Shown here piece by piece: positions 27,111 to 35,975 of a DNA stretch of 64,000 nt. Position 1 is the stretch's first letter. Every line of letters begins with the position of its first letter. Source of the DNA: an uncultured Alistipes sp. (GTDB lineage Bacteria > Bacteroidota > Bacteroidia > Bacteroidales > Rikenellaceae); assembly GCA_949283205.1 (NCBI GenBank), contig CASDSD010000031.1, positions 1 through 64,000 of the forward strand, given 5' to 3'. A model generated the notes under the pieces. The model was not told where the DNA came from. It was given only the letters and a program-made list of their open reading frames with translations, and searched no databases. Made by a program: the position numbers and the translations under genes.

Positions 27111-27141
27111 ATCCGCAATTGAGCATCCGTCGGCACGGCCG

Positions 27142-28299
27142 TCAGATGCTGTCCAACATATTCTGTACCTTCAGAAGCACGCCCGAACGCCGCACGCTGT
27201 GCCGGTCCACCCACGCCTGCATACTGCCGTAAAGCCTCGGGTGGTGATGCTCGACGTAGTACATGACGTAATAGAGGCCCCACGTCAGCACGAAGGCCGT
27301 CGCCGCCGTCACATACAACTGCCACTCGGCACTCAGGTCGAACTTGTTGCATAGATGCCATGCCACAACCACCAGACCGTTCAGCACCAGAATATTCACC
27401 GTCGTCATCACATGGCTGCATCCCAGCTTGATAAACATATGGTGCAGGTGCGTCTTGTCGGGGCTGAAGGGCGAGCGTCCCTTGAGCATACGCGCCGTCA
27501 TCACACGCAACGTATCGAATACGGGTATTGCAAGCACGGCAAGCGTAAAGCTGATGGTGCTGCCCGTGATGTAATCGCTGCCCGACTGTATCACGCGCAT
27601 CACATAGAGCGAACAGATGAATCCCAGAACCAACGAACCGCCGTCACCGAGGAACATCTTGTATTTGTTGCCGAAGACGTTGTGCAACAGGAACGGGATG
27701 AGGCTGCCGAAAAGCGAAAAGGCCAGCACGGCGTACGACACGTCGCCCATACGCAGGAAACATATTCCGTACAGCAGCGAAGCGAACATTCCGTAGCCCG
27801 AACACAAGCCGTCCACGCCGTCGATAAGATTTATCGAGTTGATGATGCCGACACACGAGACAAGCGTCAGGACTATGGCCACGGCGAGCGGCAGCTTGTA
27901 TATGCCCCACAATCCGTGGAAGTTGTCGATATATATTCCGCACAGGAACATCATCATGCAGACGGTGAATATCTGCAACGCGAAACGTGTCGTCGGCGAC
28001 AGGTCGAGTATATCGTCCCCGACACCCGTGTATAGCATGACCATCATCGCCACGATCAGTTCGAACTGTATGTTCATGCCTTTGGTATAATACCCCGCCA
28101 CGCCTAAGCCGAACATAAGGCCGAAGAAGACGCCCACACCACCCAATACGGGTACGGGCACCTTGTTCAGTTTGCGGGCGTTGGGATTATCCACAATCAT
28201 CTTCATTTTGGCGATCTTCACCAAATGAGGATGGATGATAAACACCACGAGCGATGCTATGAATATCGGCAGCGCAACCGTCAAAAACATACTCTCCAT
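27142..28299 (-). CDS. WecA-like polyprenyl-phosphate sugar-1-phosphate transferase
   Basis: The 385-aa membrane protein of the MraY/WecA family has about eleven hydrophobic segments. The family motifs are GVGDDILDL, NSINLIDGVDGLCSG, MFLGDGGSLVLG and KTHLHHMF. It should load the first sugar phosphate, commonly GlcNAc-1-P or a related sugar, onto undecaprenyl phosphate, starting polymer assembly on the inner membrane. A cytoplasmic tail of about 40 residues ends the protein. It lies between wzz and ugd in the operon. Confidence 0.9.
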   Translation of the reverse strand: MESMFLTVALPIFIASLVVFIIHPHLVKIAKMKMIVDNPNARKLNKVPVPVLGGVGVFFGLMFGLGVAGYYTKGMNIQFELIVAMMVMLYTGVGDDILDLSPTTRFALQIFTVCMMMFLCGIYIDNFHGLWGIYKLPLAVAIVLTLVSCVGIINSINLIDGVDGLCSGYGMFASLLYGICFLRMGDVSYAVLAFSLFGSLIPFLLHNVFGNKYKMFLGDGGSLVLGFICSLYVMRVIQSGSDYITGSTISFTLAVLAIPVFDTLRVMTARMLKGRSPFSPDKTHLHHMFIKLGCSHVMTTVNILVLNGLVVVAWHLCNKFDLSAEWQLYVTAATAFVLTWGLYYVMYYVEHHHPRLYGSMQAWVDRHSVRRSGVLLKVQNMLDSI

Positions 28300-28352
28300 A
28301 ATTAACCTCTGTTATTATATCGAATATAATATCCTAACGATTAATAAGATAA

Positions 28353-29546
28353 TTAACAGTCCTGATTTGCGGAATCGGCCGACGCCGCCGCACTCTCCTT
28401 GACAATGCCTTTAAGCCGCCTGTTTCCGGTGATCTCGGCCACGGCAGGCAGCACCAGCACCGCTCCCATACCCAACACTACGCCGAAGAACGTCCATCCG
28501 AAGAGGATTATCGCACGCCGCGGCTTGCTCTTCTGCAACGGCACGGTCACGGGGTTTATCACGGTAAGTATCGGGGTTGTCTCCTTGACGTTGATCTTCG
28601 CCTGCTCGAGCTTCGAGGCCAGCTCACTGTATAGATTCAACGCGAGCGTGTACTCGGCGTCGAGTTTCTCCAACTGTGTGCGGGCCGAATACTTCGCCGT
28701 ATTAAGGTTGGCGTCACGGAAGCGCGCACGCCGCTCCTGTACATCCTCGAACTCCGCCTTGGCCTCGTTGTAACGCTCCTGCACGAAGTCGAGATTCGAC
28801 TGCACCTTCTCGATCTTGAACTCGGTGATATACTTCTGCAACAGCGTCACCGCAGCCTCGTCCATCTCCGCGGCAACAATGGCCTCGGGCATTGTCACCG
28901 TCAATGTCAGATAGCCGTTCTTGTCATCGAGCGTCAGGCTGATGCACTCCGACAACAGTTTGTTGCACTCATACTCATCCTTTGTCAAGGTCACGATCTT
29001 GGCGCCCTCACCCTCCGAGGCCAAAGCCGAATAGTCGGGCTCAGGTTGCTCGCCGCGTATGGCGTTAAGAATCAAAAACGGCAGTCCGATGGTATATTTC
29101 TTGAGAATCTTGCCGAAACTGAGTTTATTGAACTCGTCACTCGTATTGTACTCGTAGAAGCTGACGGGACGATCGGCCTTCTCGTAAGAGAGTTTCGTCT
29201 GCATAAGCTCCTTGCGGAACGCCGTGCTGTTGAGTATGTTCTCATATACATACGGCGAGAGCGCCTTCACCTCATCCATCTGGTTGAGATTTATGCCCGC
29301 CAACGCCGCCAGAGAACTCATGCGCGACGTCGAAGTCGAACTCGATGTCTGCGGCACGAAATCGCAACCCGCCGTATATGCCTTGGCGCTGAAGAGTGCG
29401 ATCAAAAGACCGAGCGCGAAGCACACACCCGTAACCTTAAGTATAAGCGTACGGTTCACCCACATTCGCCTTACGAGCTCGACCAGATCTATCTCCTGCT
29501 CCTGCGAAGAGTCCGTATTATTCTGATTTTCCTTCTGTTCCTTCAT
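28353..29546 (-). CDS. Wzz-type polysaccharide co-polymerase
   Basis: The 397-aa inner-membrane protein has a first transmembrane helix near residues 39-57, just after a DLVELVRRMWVNRTLILKV block typical of Wzz. A long periplasmic coiled-coil-rich region follows, and then a second helix near residues 350-370 preceded by the proline-rich PVTVPLQKSKPRR. These proteins set chain length of Wzy-made polymers. The ATG at 29546 (MKEQKENQ) is preferred to an in-frame one 30 nt upstream. It follows the Wza-type exporter by 37 nt. Confidence 0.87.
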   Translation of the reverse strand: MKEQKENQNNTDSSQEQEIDLVELVRRMWVNRTLILKVTGVCFALGLLIALFSAKAYTAGCDFVPQTSSSTSTSRMSSLAALAGINLNQMDEVKALSPYVYENILNSTAFRKELMQTKLSYEKADRPVSFYEYNTSDEFNKLSFGKILKKYTIGLPFLILNAIRGEQPEPDYSALASEGEGAKIVTLTKDEYECNKLLSECISLTLDDKNGYLTLTVTMPEAIVAAEMDEAAVTLLQKYITEFKIEKVQSNLDFVQERYNEAKAEFEDVQERRARFRDANLNTAKYSARTQLEKLDAEYTLALNLYSELASKLEQAKINVKETTPILTVINPVTVPLQKSKPRRAIILFGWTFFGVVLGMGAVLVLPAVAEITGNRRLKGIVKESAAASADSANQDC

Positions 29547-29583
29547 GATACACCTGTTTATCTTAAAATCGTGCAATGCGACG

Positions 29584-32010
29584 TTACTTTGTAAGGTTGA
29601 GAACCGATATTATCACCGCCGCCGTCGATGCCGTCGACGAGAGCAGGCCTACGGTCTCGGCCCACGAGATCGGCTCACGCTGGTTCTTCGACGGCACGAT
29701 CACGATACATCCCGGGCGTATCTCTGCCGATTTGCCCGAGGCAACCATACCGTTCATATATATCACGAAAGATTTGTCCTTGCGGGCACGGGTATCGAAA
29801 CCGCCGGCCGCATCGACATAGTACTTCAACTTCTTGCCTTCGCTGAAGGTAACGGAGTTGGGATAGAGTACGGCGCCCATGACACGCACGGTACCGTTGT
29901 ACATAGGCACCGAGATGACATCGCCGTCACGCAGCACAATATCGGCATCCGAACCCGGATTGTTCAGCGCCTCCTCAAGATTGATACCCACGGGATATAC
30001 CGACTGTATCTCCACGCCGGCCATGTTGAGCGAATCCGTACTTCCGGCATTGGCCTGCGATGCGATCATATCCTGCAACGCCTGATTCTGGATCTGCTCC
30101 TGATCGGTCATACGGCGCAGAAGATAGGCACCCTCGACAAAAGCCCCGGGAGTGACATTGCCCGCCGCAGCTATCACCTCCGATATGCGCATATTGCGGT
30201 GCGAAAGCGGATAGTTGCCGCCGAAGGCCACCTCACCGTTCACGGTAACGCTGCTCTGGGTGATATAGACGGGTGAACGGCGTACATATACCTGATCGAA
30301 GGGTTCGAGCACAAACTCACGGCCGTCGTTCACCGAGAGGCTGTCGTTCACATTGACGGTAAATGTCTCGAAAAGCTGGTCGTTCACATTGAGGCTCTTG
30401 GGATCCTTTATGCGGCGCGTCACTGCCACATTTGCCGTCGAGGCCGACTCGAGCAGGCCGCCTGCGGCTACCAACAGATCCTCCACGGTCATATTCTCGG
30501 CATAGGGGTATGTATCGGGGCGGCTAACCGATCCCAATATCGAGACCGTATAGGCTTCACGCATTCCCGACTCCGCTGCCACGACAAGGTAGTCATTGGG
30601 GCGGAGCGTTATGTCAGCTGTCTCGCCCGACATCAACTTGCCCAGATCGATGCTCTTCACCTCCACCGACCAGTCGGGCTTCTCGCGGTAGAGTATCGCA
30701 CGCGGCATGAAGGCATCCTCGCGCAGGCCGTCCGCACGCTCGATAAGCTGTTTGAGCGTTTTGGTCGTGCTGTCGATGGCATAATATCCCGGGCGGTACA
30801 CGGCCCCCTCGATGCCGACACGGTTTTCGTAGCGGTCGATGCTGCCGCCGACGGAAACCACATCGCCGTCCTCCAGAACGAAGTTGCCGAAATCGGCGCT
30901 GTCGACGGTAAACGAGGCGTACTTGCCACCCTGACGACGCGTCACGCTAACCATGCTGCGGTTGGCCTCACCGTTAAAGTCACCCGCAAAACGGATCAGG
31001 TCGGCAACCGTCTCGCCGCCCTTCATCTCATAGAACATCGGACGCTTCACATTGCCCGTGATCTCGACAAGTTTTCCATACGGGGCCACCGTAATAAGGT
31101 CGCCGTCACGCAGAGCTATGTCGCGGCTGCTGTTGCCGTTGAGTATGTAGTCGTAGACATCCACATCCGAGAAGAGTTTCCCGTCACGGTATATCTTGAC
31201 GCTGCGCAGCGTACCCAGATCGTTCACACCGCCGGCCACGTGCAGCGCATGGAACAGCGTCGCCAGCGACGGCAGCGTATAGGTGCCCGATGACGTGACC
31301 TCACCCGTAATGTTGACCTGTATGCTGCGGATACTGCCCAGCGAGAGCTTCATCTGCACCGAGCCGTCGGCCAGACCTGCATATATGCTCGACAGAACGC
31401 TGCGCAGACGCTGTGACGCCTCCGCCACGGACAATCCCGCCAAGGTCACGGGTCCCACGTTCGAGATGAATATCTTGCCGTCGGGCGATATGGTGCTCTC
31501 GACCGTCATCTGCGAGTCGCCCCATACGTCCACTATAACCTCATCGCCCGGGCCGAGAACATAGTTGTCGGGGGTGGCGATACTCAAATTGGGCTCGAAC
31601 GTAAGCTGCTCGTTGGTGAACATGTCGTGACCGAAAATACGCGAGCGGTTCCGGCCCTCCGCAGGCAGTATATAGGCCATCGTAGTGGAGTCACCACCCA
31701 GCGAATCCTGCATCATATATACAAAACGCCCGCCGGCAGGCAGCTGCTGCATGTCCGTACGGCCGCGCATCACCATATCGGCCTGCGACGTACGCATCTG
31801 GTTGAGCTTGTCTGCAGTATCCGTTCCTGAACGGCGTGTGCGGTTCACATCCTTCATCGTACTCTCCGCCTCCTTCTCCTTGAGCTGCTCGATCTGGCTC
31901 TGCGACAGAGTGCCGTTCCTGTAGGCCTCGATAAGTTCCTGAGTGCTTTGAGCCTGCGCCGAGACGGCTACCGCCGCCGCCATAAGCAGGGACAAAATCG
32001 TCTTTCTCAT
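29584..32010 (-). CDS. long Wza-type polysaccharide export protein with SLBB repeats
   Basis: The 808-aa exported protein has a signal peptide (about 1-20, ending AQAQ) and a coiled-coil/Gln-rich stretch. A poly_export domain follows (YVLGPGDEVIVDVWGD near residue 152), then several SLBB-type domains with recurring EDGDVVSV, RDGDVISV and VTVNGEVAFGGNYPLSHR patterns. A hydrophobic C-terminal segment (about 782-802) ends it. It is about twice the length of E. coli Wza, the usual form in Bacteroidetes. It would form the outer-membrane channel for the polymer and is the first gene after the operon promoter. Confidence 0.92.
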   Translation of the reverse strand: MRKTILSLLMAAAVAVSAQAQSTQELIEAYRNGTLSQSQIEQLKEKEAESTMKDVNRTRRSGTDTADKLNQMRTSQADMVMRGRTDMQQLPAGGRFVYMMQDSLGGDSTTMAYILPAEGRNRSRIFGHDMFTNEQLTFEPNLSIATPDNYVLGPGDEVIVDVWGDSQMTVESTISPDGKIFISNVGPVTLAGLSVAEASQRLRSVLSSIYAGLADGSVQMKLSLGSIRSIQVNITGEVTSSGTYTLPSLATLFHALHVAGGVNDLGTLRSVKIYRDGKLFSDVDVYDYILNGNSSRDIALRDGDLITVAPYGKLVEITGNVKRPMFYEMKGGETVADLIRFAGDFNGEANRSMVSVTRRQGGKYASFTVDSADFGNFVLEDGDVVSVGGSIDRYENRVGIEGAVYRPGYYAIDSTTKTLKQLIERADGLREDAFMPRAILYREKPDWSVEVKSIDLGKLMSGETADITLRPNDYLVVAAESGMREAYTVSILGSVSRPDTYPYAENMTVEDLLVAAGGLLESASTANVAVTRRIKDPKSLNVNDQLFETFTVNVNDSLSVNDGREFVLEPFDQVYVRRSPVYITQSSVTVNGEVAFGGNYPLSHRNMRISEVIAAAGNVTPGAFVEGAYLLRRMTDQEQIQNQALQDMIASQANAGSTDSLNMAGVEIQSVYPVGINLEEALNNPGSDADIVLRDGDVISVPMYNGTVRVMGAVLYPNSVTFSEGKKLKYYVDAAGGFDTRARKDKSFVIYMNGMVASGKSAEIRPGCIVIVPSKNQREPISWAETVGLLSSTASTAAVIISVLNLTK

Positions 32011-32089
32011 ATTATAATATACTCTTTTTTTCCTTAAACTGTCCGTTAATTCCGTCGGCGGTCAACACGGTAACGCACCGCACAATATA

Positions 32090-32119
32090 CAAATATACGA
32101 AATTTTATCGTACATACAA
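32090..32119 (-). promoter_or_regulatory. promoter of the polysaccharide/rhamnose operon
   Basis: On the minus strand TTG (32119-32117) is followed after 19 nt by TATATTTG (32097-32090), a full consensus match. The leader to the export gene start is about 75 nt. No UpxY-type antiterminator gene precedes the operon. Confidence 0.8.
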
Positions 32120-32227
32120 AACTCCGCACGGCAAAGTCTCGCTGCCGCGTCTCTTTGCGCCGCCACGCGCGACCCGTGCGGTACGCCTTAAAACGCATCG
32201 CGGAGTCGAAATGCGTGATAAAAAGGT

Positions 32228-32830
32228 CTATTTCTTACGTTTCGGGCCTTTCCTGCGTTTGCGCACCGACCATCCGAAATGCCCGATCACATCGCCCAAA
32301 CGGAAATACTCCCCATGACAATATGCCATCAGCCCCGCACGCTCAAGATCCAGACGGCCGCTTTCACTGTCGACATAGCGTGCGTCGACCAACACATTCA
32401 CCACATCGGCCACGAACATGTCGTGCGAGCCGAGATGCAGCACCTCGCGCACACGGCACTCTATCGACACCGGGGCCTCGGCTATGGCCGGAGCCTGCAC
32501 CACGCGCGCCGCCACGGGTGTAAGGCCCATCTCGGCAAACTTGTCATGGTCGCGTCCCGACCGCACGCCGCACCAGTCCGTGGCCCGCGCCAGCGACCTC
32601 GTCGTAAGGTTGATGACAAATTCGCCCGTGCGCGAGATGATTCCGTGCGACAGCCGTTCGGGCCGCAGCGAGATGTAACACATCGGCGGTTCGGTGCAGA
32701 CGGTACCCGTCCATGCCACAGTCACAATGTTGTACTCCTCGGGCGAAGCGCCGCAACTGACCATCACCGCCGGCAGCGGATATATCATCGTGCCGGGTTT
32801 CCAGCTCAATTTTTCGGGAACGCGATCCAT
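32228..32830 (-). CDS. flavin reductase family protein
   Basis: The 200-aa protein has the flavin reductase-like FMN-binding fold: PLPAVMVSCG near residue 20, TVAWTGTVCTEPPMCYISLRP, EFVINLTT and SIECRVREVLHLGSHDMFVADV. Such proteins bind FMN and may reduce flavins with NAD(P)H. The C-terminus is very basic (KRRKGPKRKK). A -7 box lies 8 nt before the ATG, so the mRNA would be nearly leaderless. It is divergent from a GH16 gene, with no obvious functional link. Confidence 0.88.
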   Translation of the reverse strand: MDRVPEKLSWKPGTMIYPLPAVMVSCGASPEEYNIVTVAWTGTVCTEPPMCYISLRPERLSHGIISRTGEFVINLTTRSLARATDWCGVRSGRDHDKFAEMGLTPVAARVVQAPAIAEAPVSIECRVREVLHLGSHDMFVADVVNVLVDARYVDSESGRLDLERAGLMAYCHGEYFRLGDVIGHFGWSVRKRRKGPKRKK

Positions 32831-32838
32831 TTCGGCGG

Positions 32839-32846
32839 CAAATATA
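32839..32846 (-). promoter_or_regulatory. -7 box of flavin reductase gene
   Basis: TATATTTG on the minus strand ends 8 nt before the ATG. No TTG is found at the consensus -33 distance. It faces away from the GH16 promoter 20 nt further on. Confidence 0.55.
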
Positions 32847-32866
32847 TGAATTTAATATCTTTTATT

Positions 32867-32874
32867 TAAATTTG
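32867..32874 (+). promoter_or_regulatory. -7 box of GH16 gene
   Basis: TAAATTTG matches TAnnTTTG and lies 23 nt before the ATG at 32898. The upstream 40 nt are AT-rich. Confidence 0.55.
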
Positions 32875-32897
32875 CAACAACCGAAATCGCACAAAAT

Positions 32898-33782
32898 ATG
32901 AAATTTACACTATTCCCGCTTCTGCTGTTGCTGGCCGCAGCCGAAGTGCACGCGCAAACCCCGCGACGCGATGCCAACGCCTATCGCCGTGAGGGCTACC
33001 GCCTCGTCTGGAGCGACGAGTTCACCACGGACGGACGTCCCGATCCCCGCCGCTGGGGATACGAGGAGGGCTTCGAGCGCAACCACGAAGCGCAATACTA
33101 CCAACGCGACAACGCCATCTGCCGCGACGGCATCCTCACCATCGAGGCGCGCCGTGAGAGACGCCCCAGTGCCGAATACGACCCCGACGGCAAGAATTGG
33201 GACCAGAAGGCGCCATATGCCGAATATACCTCCTCGTCGATAAACACCCGCGGCCGTTTCGCCTTCCGATACGGACGTCTCGAGGTGCGCGCACGCATCC
33301 CCGTCGCCAAAGGTGCATGGCCCGCGATATGGCTTCTGGGCACTACGCTTCCGTGGCCTCACAACGGCGAGATCGACGTCATGGAGTATTACCACACCGA
33401 CGGCATACCATACATTCTGGCCAATGCGGCCTGGGGTGGCGAAAAACGGCATCAGGCCGTATGGAATACGGGCAAGATACCCTATTCGCACTTCCTTGAG
33501 TCCGATCCCGACTGGGCCGACAAGTTCCACACGTGGCGAATGGATTGGGACGAGACCGCGATAAGCATATATCTCGACGGCGAGCTTCTCAACCGTATAG
33601 ACCTCTCCACGACGGTCAACCGTGGCGGAGAGGGCGCCGGCATCAACCCCTTCCACCGCGAGCAGTTCATCCTTCTGAATCTCGCACTGGGCGGCGACAA
33701 CGGCGGCCCGATAGACGACAGCGCCATGCCGATGCGATACGAGATAGACTACGTCAGAGTCTACAAAAAAGCGGACAAATAA
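32898..33782 (+). CDS. secreted GH16 family beta-glucanase
   Basis: The 294-aa enzyme has a signal peptide (about 1-20, ending EVHAQ) and one GH16 domain. The catalytic GEIDVMEYY matches ExDxxE. AYTSSSINTRGRF-like substrate-cleft sequence, AWPAIWLLG and the C-terminal YEIDYVRVYKK are also seen. The family cleaves beta-1,3/1,4 glucans and related polymers such as laminarin or lichenan. Only one gene is present here, with no SusC/D pair, so the exact substrate is open. Confidence 0.93.
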   Translation: MKFTLFPLLLLLAAAEVHAQTPRRDANAYRREGYRLVWSDEFTTDGRPDPRRWGYEEGFERNHEAQYYQRDNAICRDGILTIEARRERRPSAEYDPDGKNWDQKAPYAEYTSSSINTRGRFAFRYGRLEVRARIPVAKGAWPAIWLLGTTLPWPHNGEIDVMEYYHTDGIPYILANAAWGGEKRHQAVWNTGKIPYSHFLESDPDWADKFHTWRMDWDETAISIYLDGELLNRIDLSTTVNRGGEGAGINPFHREQFILLNLALGGDNGGPIDDSAMPMRYEIDYVRVYKKADK

Positions 33783-33787
33783 ACCAC

Positions 33788-33817
33788 AGGCGGCGAGCTG
33801 CATAGCCCGCCGCCTGC
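33788..33817. terminator. inverted repeat between convergent genes
   Basis: CAGGCGGCG (33788-33796) pairs with CGCCGCCTG (33809-33817) across a 12-nt loop. No clear T run follows, so termination is likely but not certain. It sits between the GH16 gene and the minus-strand amidase frame. Confidence 0.5.
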
Positions 33818-33836
33818 ATATGTTGCGCCTCTGCCG

Positions 33837-34805
33837 TCACCCGCGCCACGACTCATCGGCCTGCCATGCGTCACGATCCTCCAGAACGGGAAACTTGCGG
33901 CGGAATGCCGCCAGACGATCCATATCGACATCTCCCGTAATAACCCGTTCTCCCTCGCCGCACGATGCCGCAACACGCCCGTAAGGGTCTATCAAAGCCG
34001 TACGGCCGCAATAGTCGCACCACGGATCCCGTCCAGCGCGGTTCACGCCCGCAACATAACATTGGTTCTCGATGGCGCGCGCCCGAAGAAGCGTATCCCA
34101 CACGGCAATACGCGGTGTAGGCCAGTTGGCCGCATAGAGGATCATGTCGTAGTCGCCGCGGCTGCGGGCAAAGACCGGAAAGCGGAGATCATAACATACC
34201 TGCATGAGAATCCTCACACCGCGCCACTCGACAACAACACGCCTGTGCCCTGCCGTATAGTGGTCGGCCTCGCCGCCCATGGCAAACAGATGCCGCTTGT
34301 CATAATATTCCACACCGCCGTCAGGCCGCACAAAATACATACGGTTAAAGTATCGTCCCCCGTCGACCACCGCCACGCTCCCCGCGACGGCCGCATCATA
34401 TCGCTCGGCCATGCGTCGCATCCACGCCACTGCCGCAACTCCGTCATCAATAACGTCGGCAGCATGCGACGGATCGACACAAAATCCCGTTGTGAACATC
34501 TCCGGAAGAACGATAAGATCGACACTCCCCGCATCACCCGAAACCACCTTAGACAACGTTTGAGAGGCCAATGTTTGCGACGCCGACGTTTGCGATGCAG
34601 ATATTTGCGGTGCAGATGTTTGCGGTGCAGATGTTTGCGACGCCGACGCCGCCCGTTCTGACAGATCATCCGCACAACGGCTTCCCTTATTCGAGGCATT
34701 GCCATCGCCGCAGTCCAAAGCCTCGGCAAAGGCCTTCTCCGCCCGACGCATATTCTCCTACGGCGAACCCCACACTATATCATGTTGAAAAAGCGCTACT
34801 TTCAT
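33837..34805 (-). pseudogene. nitrilase-superfamily amidase (omega-amidase-like), split by in-frame TAG
   Basis: The natural start appears to be ATG at 34805: MKVALFQHDIVWGSP, then TAG (34760-34758), then ENMRRAEKAFAEAL in the same frame. This is the expected first strand and helix of omega-amidase-like proteins. After the stop the frame is open to 33837. The catalytic Glu (LPEMFTTGF), Lys (YDKRHLFAMGGE) and Cys (QVCYDLRFP) are all intact. An ATG at 34751 could restart translation to give 304 aa lacking beta-strand 1. Between helix 1 and DLIVLPEMF lies a roughly 50-residue low-complexity insert with SASQT/SAPQT repeats. The family deaminates alpha-keto amides. The gene may be a recent pseudogene, a read-through gene or a sequencing error. 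Confidence 0.8.
34558..34647. repeat. six tandem 15-bp repeats inside the amidase gene
   Basis: Units of the form GTTTGCG(A/G)(C/T)GC(C/A)GA(C/T) repeat six times without gaps. On the minus strand each unit codes five residues, mainly SASQT or SAPQT. The 15-bp period preserves the frame, so copy number can change without breaking the gene. Confidence 0.9.
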
Positions 34806-35050
34806 CGCAATGTTTCTTTCGTTACGCAGATACGACGGCAACAAAATACCGCTTCACAAAGCAGCCGAGCCTCGCATCCGCGCTGTAAAGATACAAAACA
34901 ATTCGATGTGCAGACCTCAACCTTTCGAACCTGTTCATATAACATAGGCACATGCCCCACAAACAGCTGTCGCACAAGTGATTAAACCCTCGAAAGCCGA
35001 CGATCAGCCACAAAATACCCGACCGCGCAACACCGACACGATATTTACAC

Positions 35051-35058
35051 TACATTTG
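35051..35058 (+). promoter_or_regulatory. -7 box of GIN-domain lipoprotein gene
   Basis: TACATTTG matches TAnnTTTG and lies 23 nt before the ATG at 35082. No consensus TTG is seen upstream. Confidence 0.55.
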
Positions 35059-35081
35059 CCACAAATTAAACACTTGTTATC

Positions 35082-35792
35082 ATGAAACGAAACATCATTG
35101 CAGTCGCCATAGGCCTGCTGTCGCTGACATCATGCGCCGACTACCTGACACCCGACGGCGAGATCACGGAACGCGAGATCGAGATACCCACCGCAGCCGA
35201 AGGCATAGAGATAACGGACGGCATGCGCCTTGTGCTGGACGATGCCATACCCGCCGGTACGGCCATAATACGCACACACGAGAATATCCAGCCATATATC
35301 AAGGCCGAGACCGACCGCAACAACACAATATTCACGGTCGACGCCCGCCGCTTCAAGAACCTTGAGGTCACCATCACCACATCACTCGCATCGTATCACA
35401 CATTTACGGCCTCAGGCGGGGCGCGACTCTACGCCCCCGACATGATCACAATACAAGATGGCCGATTCATCGCCTCGGGCGGGGCCGTGATGACCCTCTC
35501 CGCATCGTGCAACGCGGCTTCAATAATATGCTCCGGAGGCTCCGAGCTCAACATCAAGGGCGAAAGCGCCACAGCCGATATAAATTGCTCGGGCGGCTCA
35601 CGCTGCTATGCCTATGATTTTGCGACGGAGACGGCAACGGTAGACATCTCTGGCGGCAGCAACCTCGAGATCACCGTAACCGGATCGCTCACTGGCGACA
35701 ACTCTGGCGGCTCGCACATCCGCTACAAAGGCTCACCCTCGTACCTGAACATCAACAACACTGGCGGCTCGACAACTTCGGCCGCGGAGTAA
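35082..35792 (+). CDS. GIN-domain (DUF2807) lipoprotein, putative adhesin-like
   Basis: The 236-aa product has a lipoprotein signal with Cys18 in LTSCADYL. The rest is a right-handed beta-helix-like GIN/DUF2807 domain marked by repeated SGG or SGGS turns (TASGGARL, IASGGAV, CSGGSEL, CSGGSRC, DISGGSNL, DNSGGSH, NTGGS). The family was described as a head domain of putative autotransporter adhesins, but function is mostly unknown. It is expressed from its own promoter and ends before a strong hairpin. Confidence 0.85.
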   Translation: MKRNIIAVAIGLLSLTSCADYLTPDGEITEREIEIPTAAEGIEITDGMRLVLDDAIPAGTAIIRTHENIQPYIKAETDRNNTIFTVDARRFKNLEVTITTSLASYHTFTASGGARLYAPDMITIQDGRFIASGGAVMTLSASCNAASIICSGGSELNIKGESATADINCSGGSRCYAYDFATETATVDISGGSNLEITVTGSLTGDNSGGSHIRYKGSPSYLNINNTGGSTTSAAE

Positions 35793-35903
35793 CAGAGTGG
35801 TAACAAAGCCAACAATAACCACGCCCGACCGATTTTTCATATAGACTAGACTTAACTTCGGATTTGCTGCATTTCCTCTTTCAACGACATGACCATAAAG
35901 CAT

Positions 35904-35934
35904 AAGGTCGTGGCAGGTTTTCTGCCACGACCTT
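35904..35934. terminator. hairpin at the edge of the AT-rich locus
   Basis: AAGGTCGTGGCAG (35904-35916) and CTGCCACGACCTT (35922-35934) make a perfect 13-bp stem with a 5-nt loop. No long T run follows on either strand. It lies between the convergent GIN lipoprotein and GT2 genes and probably terminates both. Confidence 0.65.
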
Positions 35935-35975
35935 GTAAAATATAATTATAAATAGACAATGTTTTGCCCGTCAAA

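Noticed and set aside
34558..34647. Repeated TTTG-containing units as a promoter array
   Set aside because: Only the TTTG is shared with TAnnTTTG; the repeat is better explained as a coding 15-bp tandem repeat.
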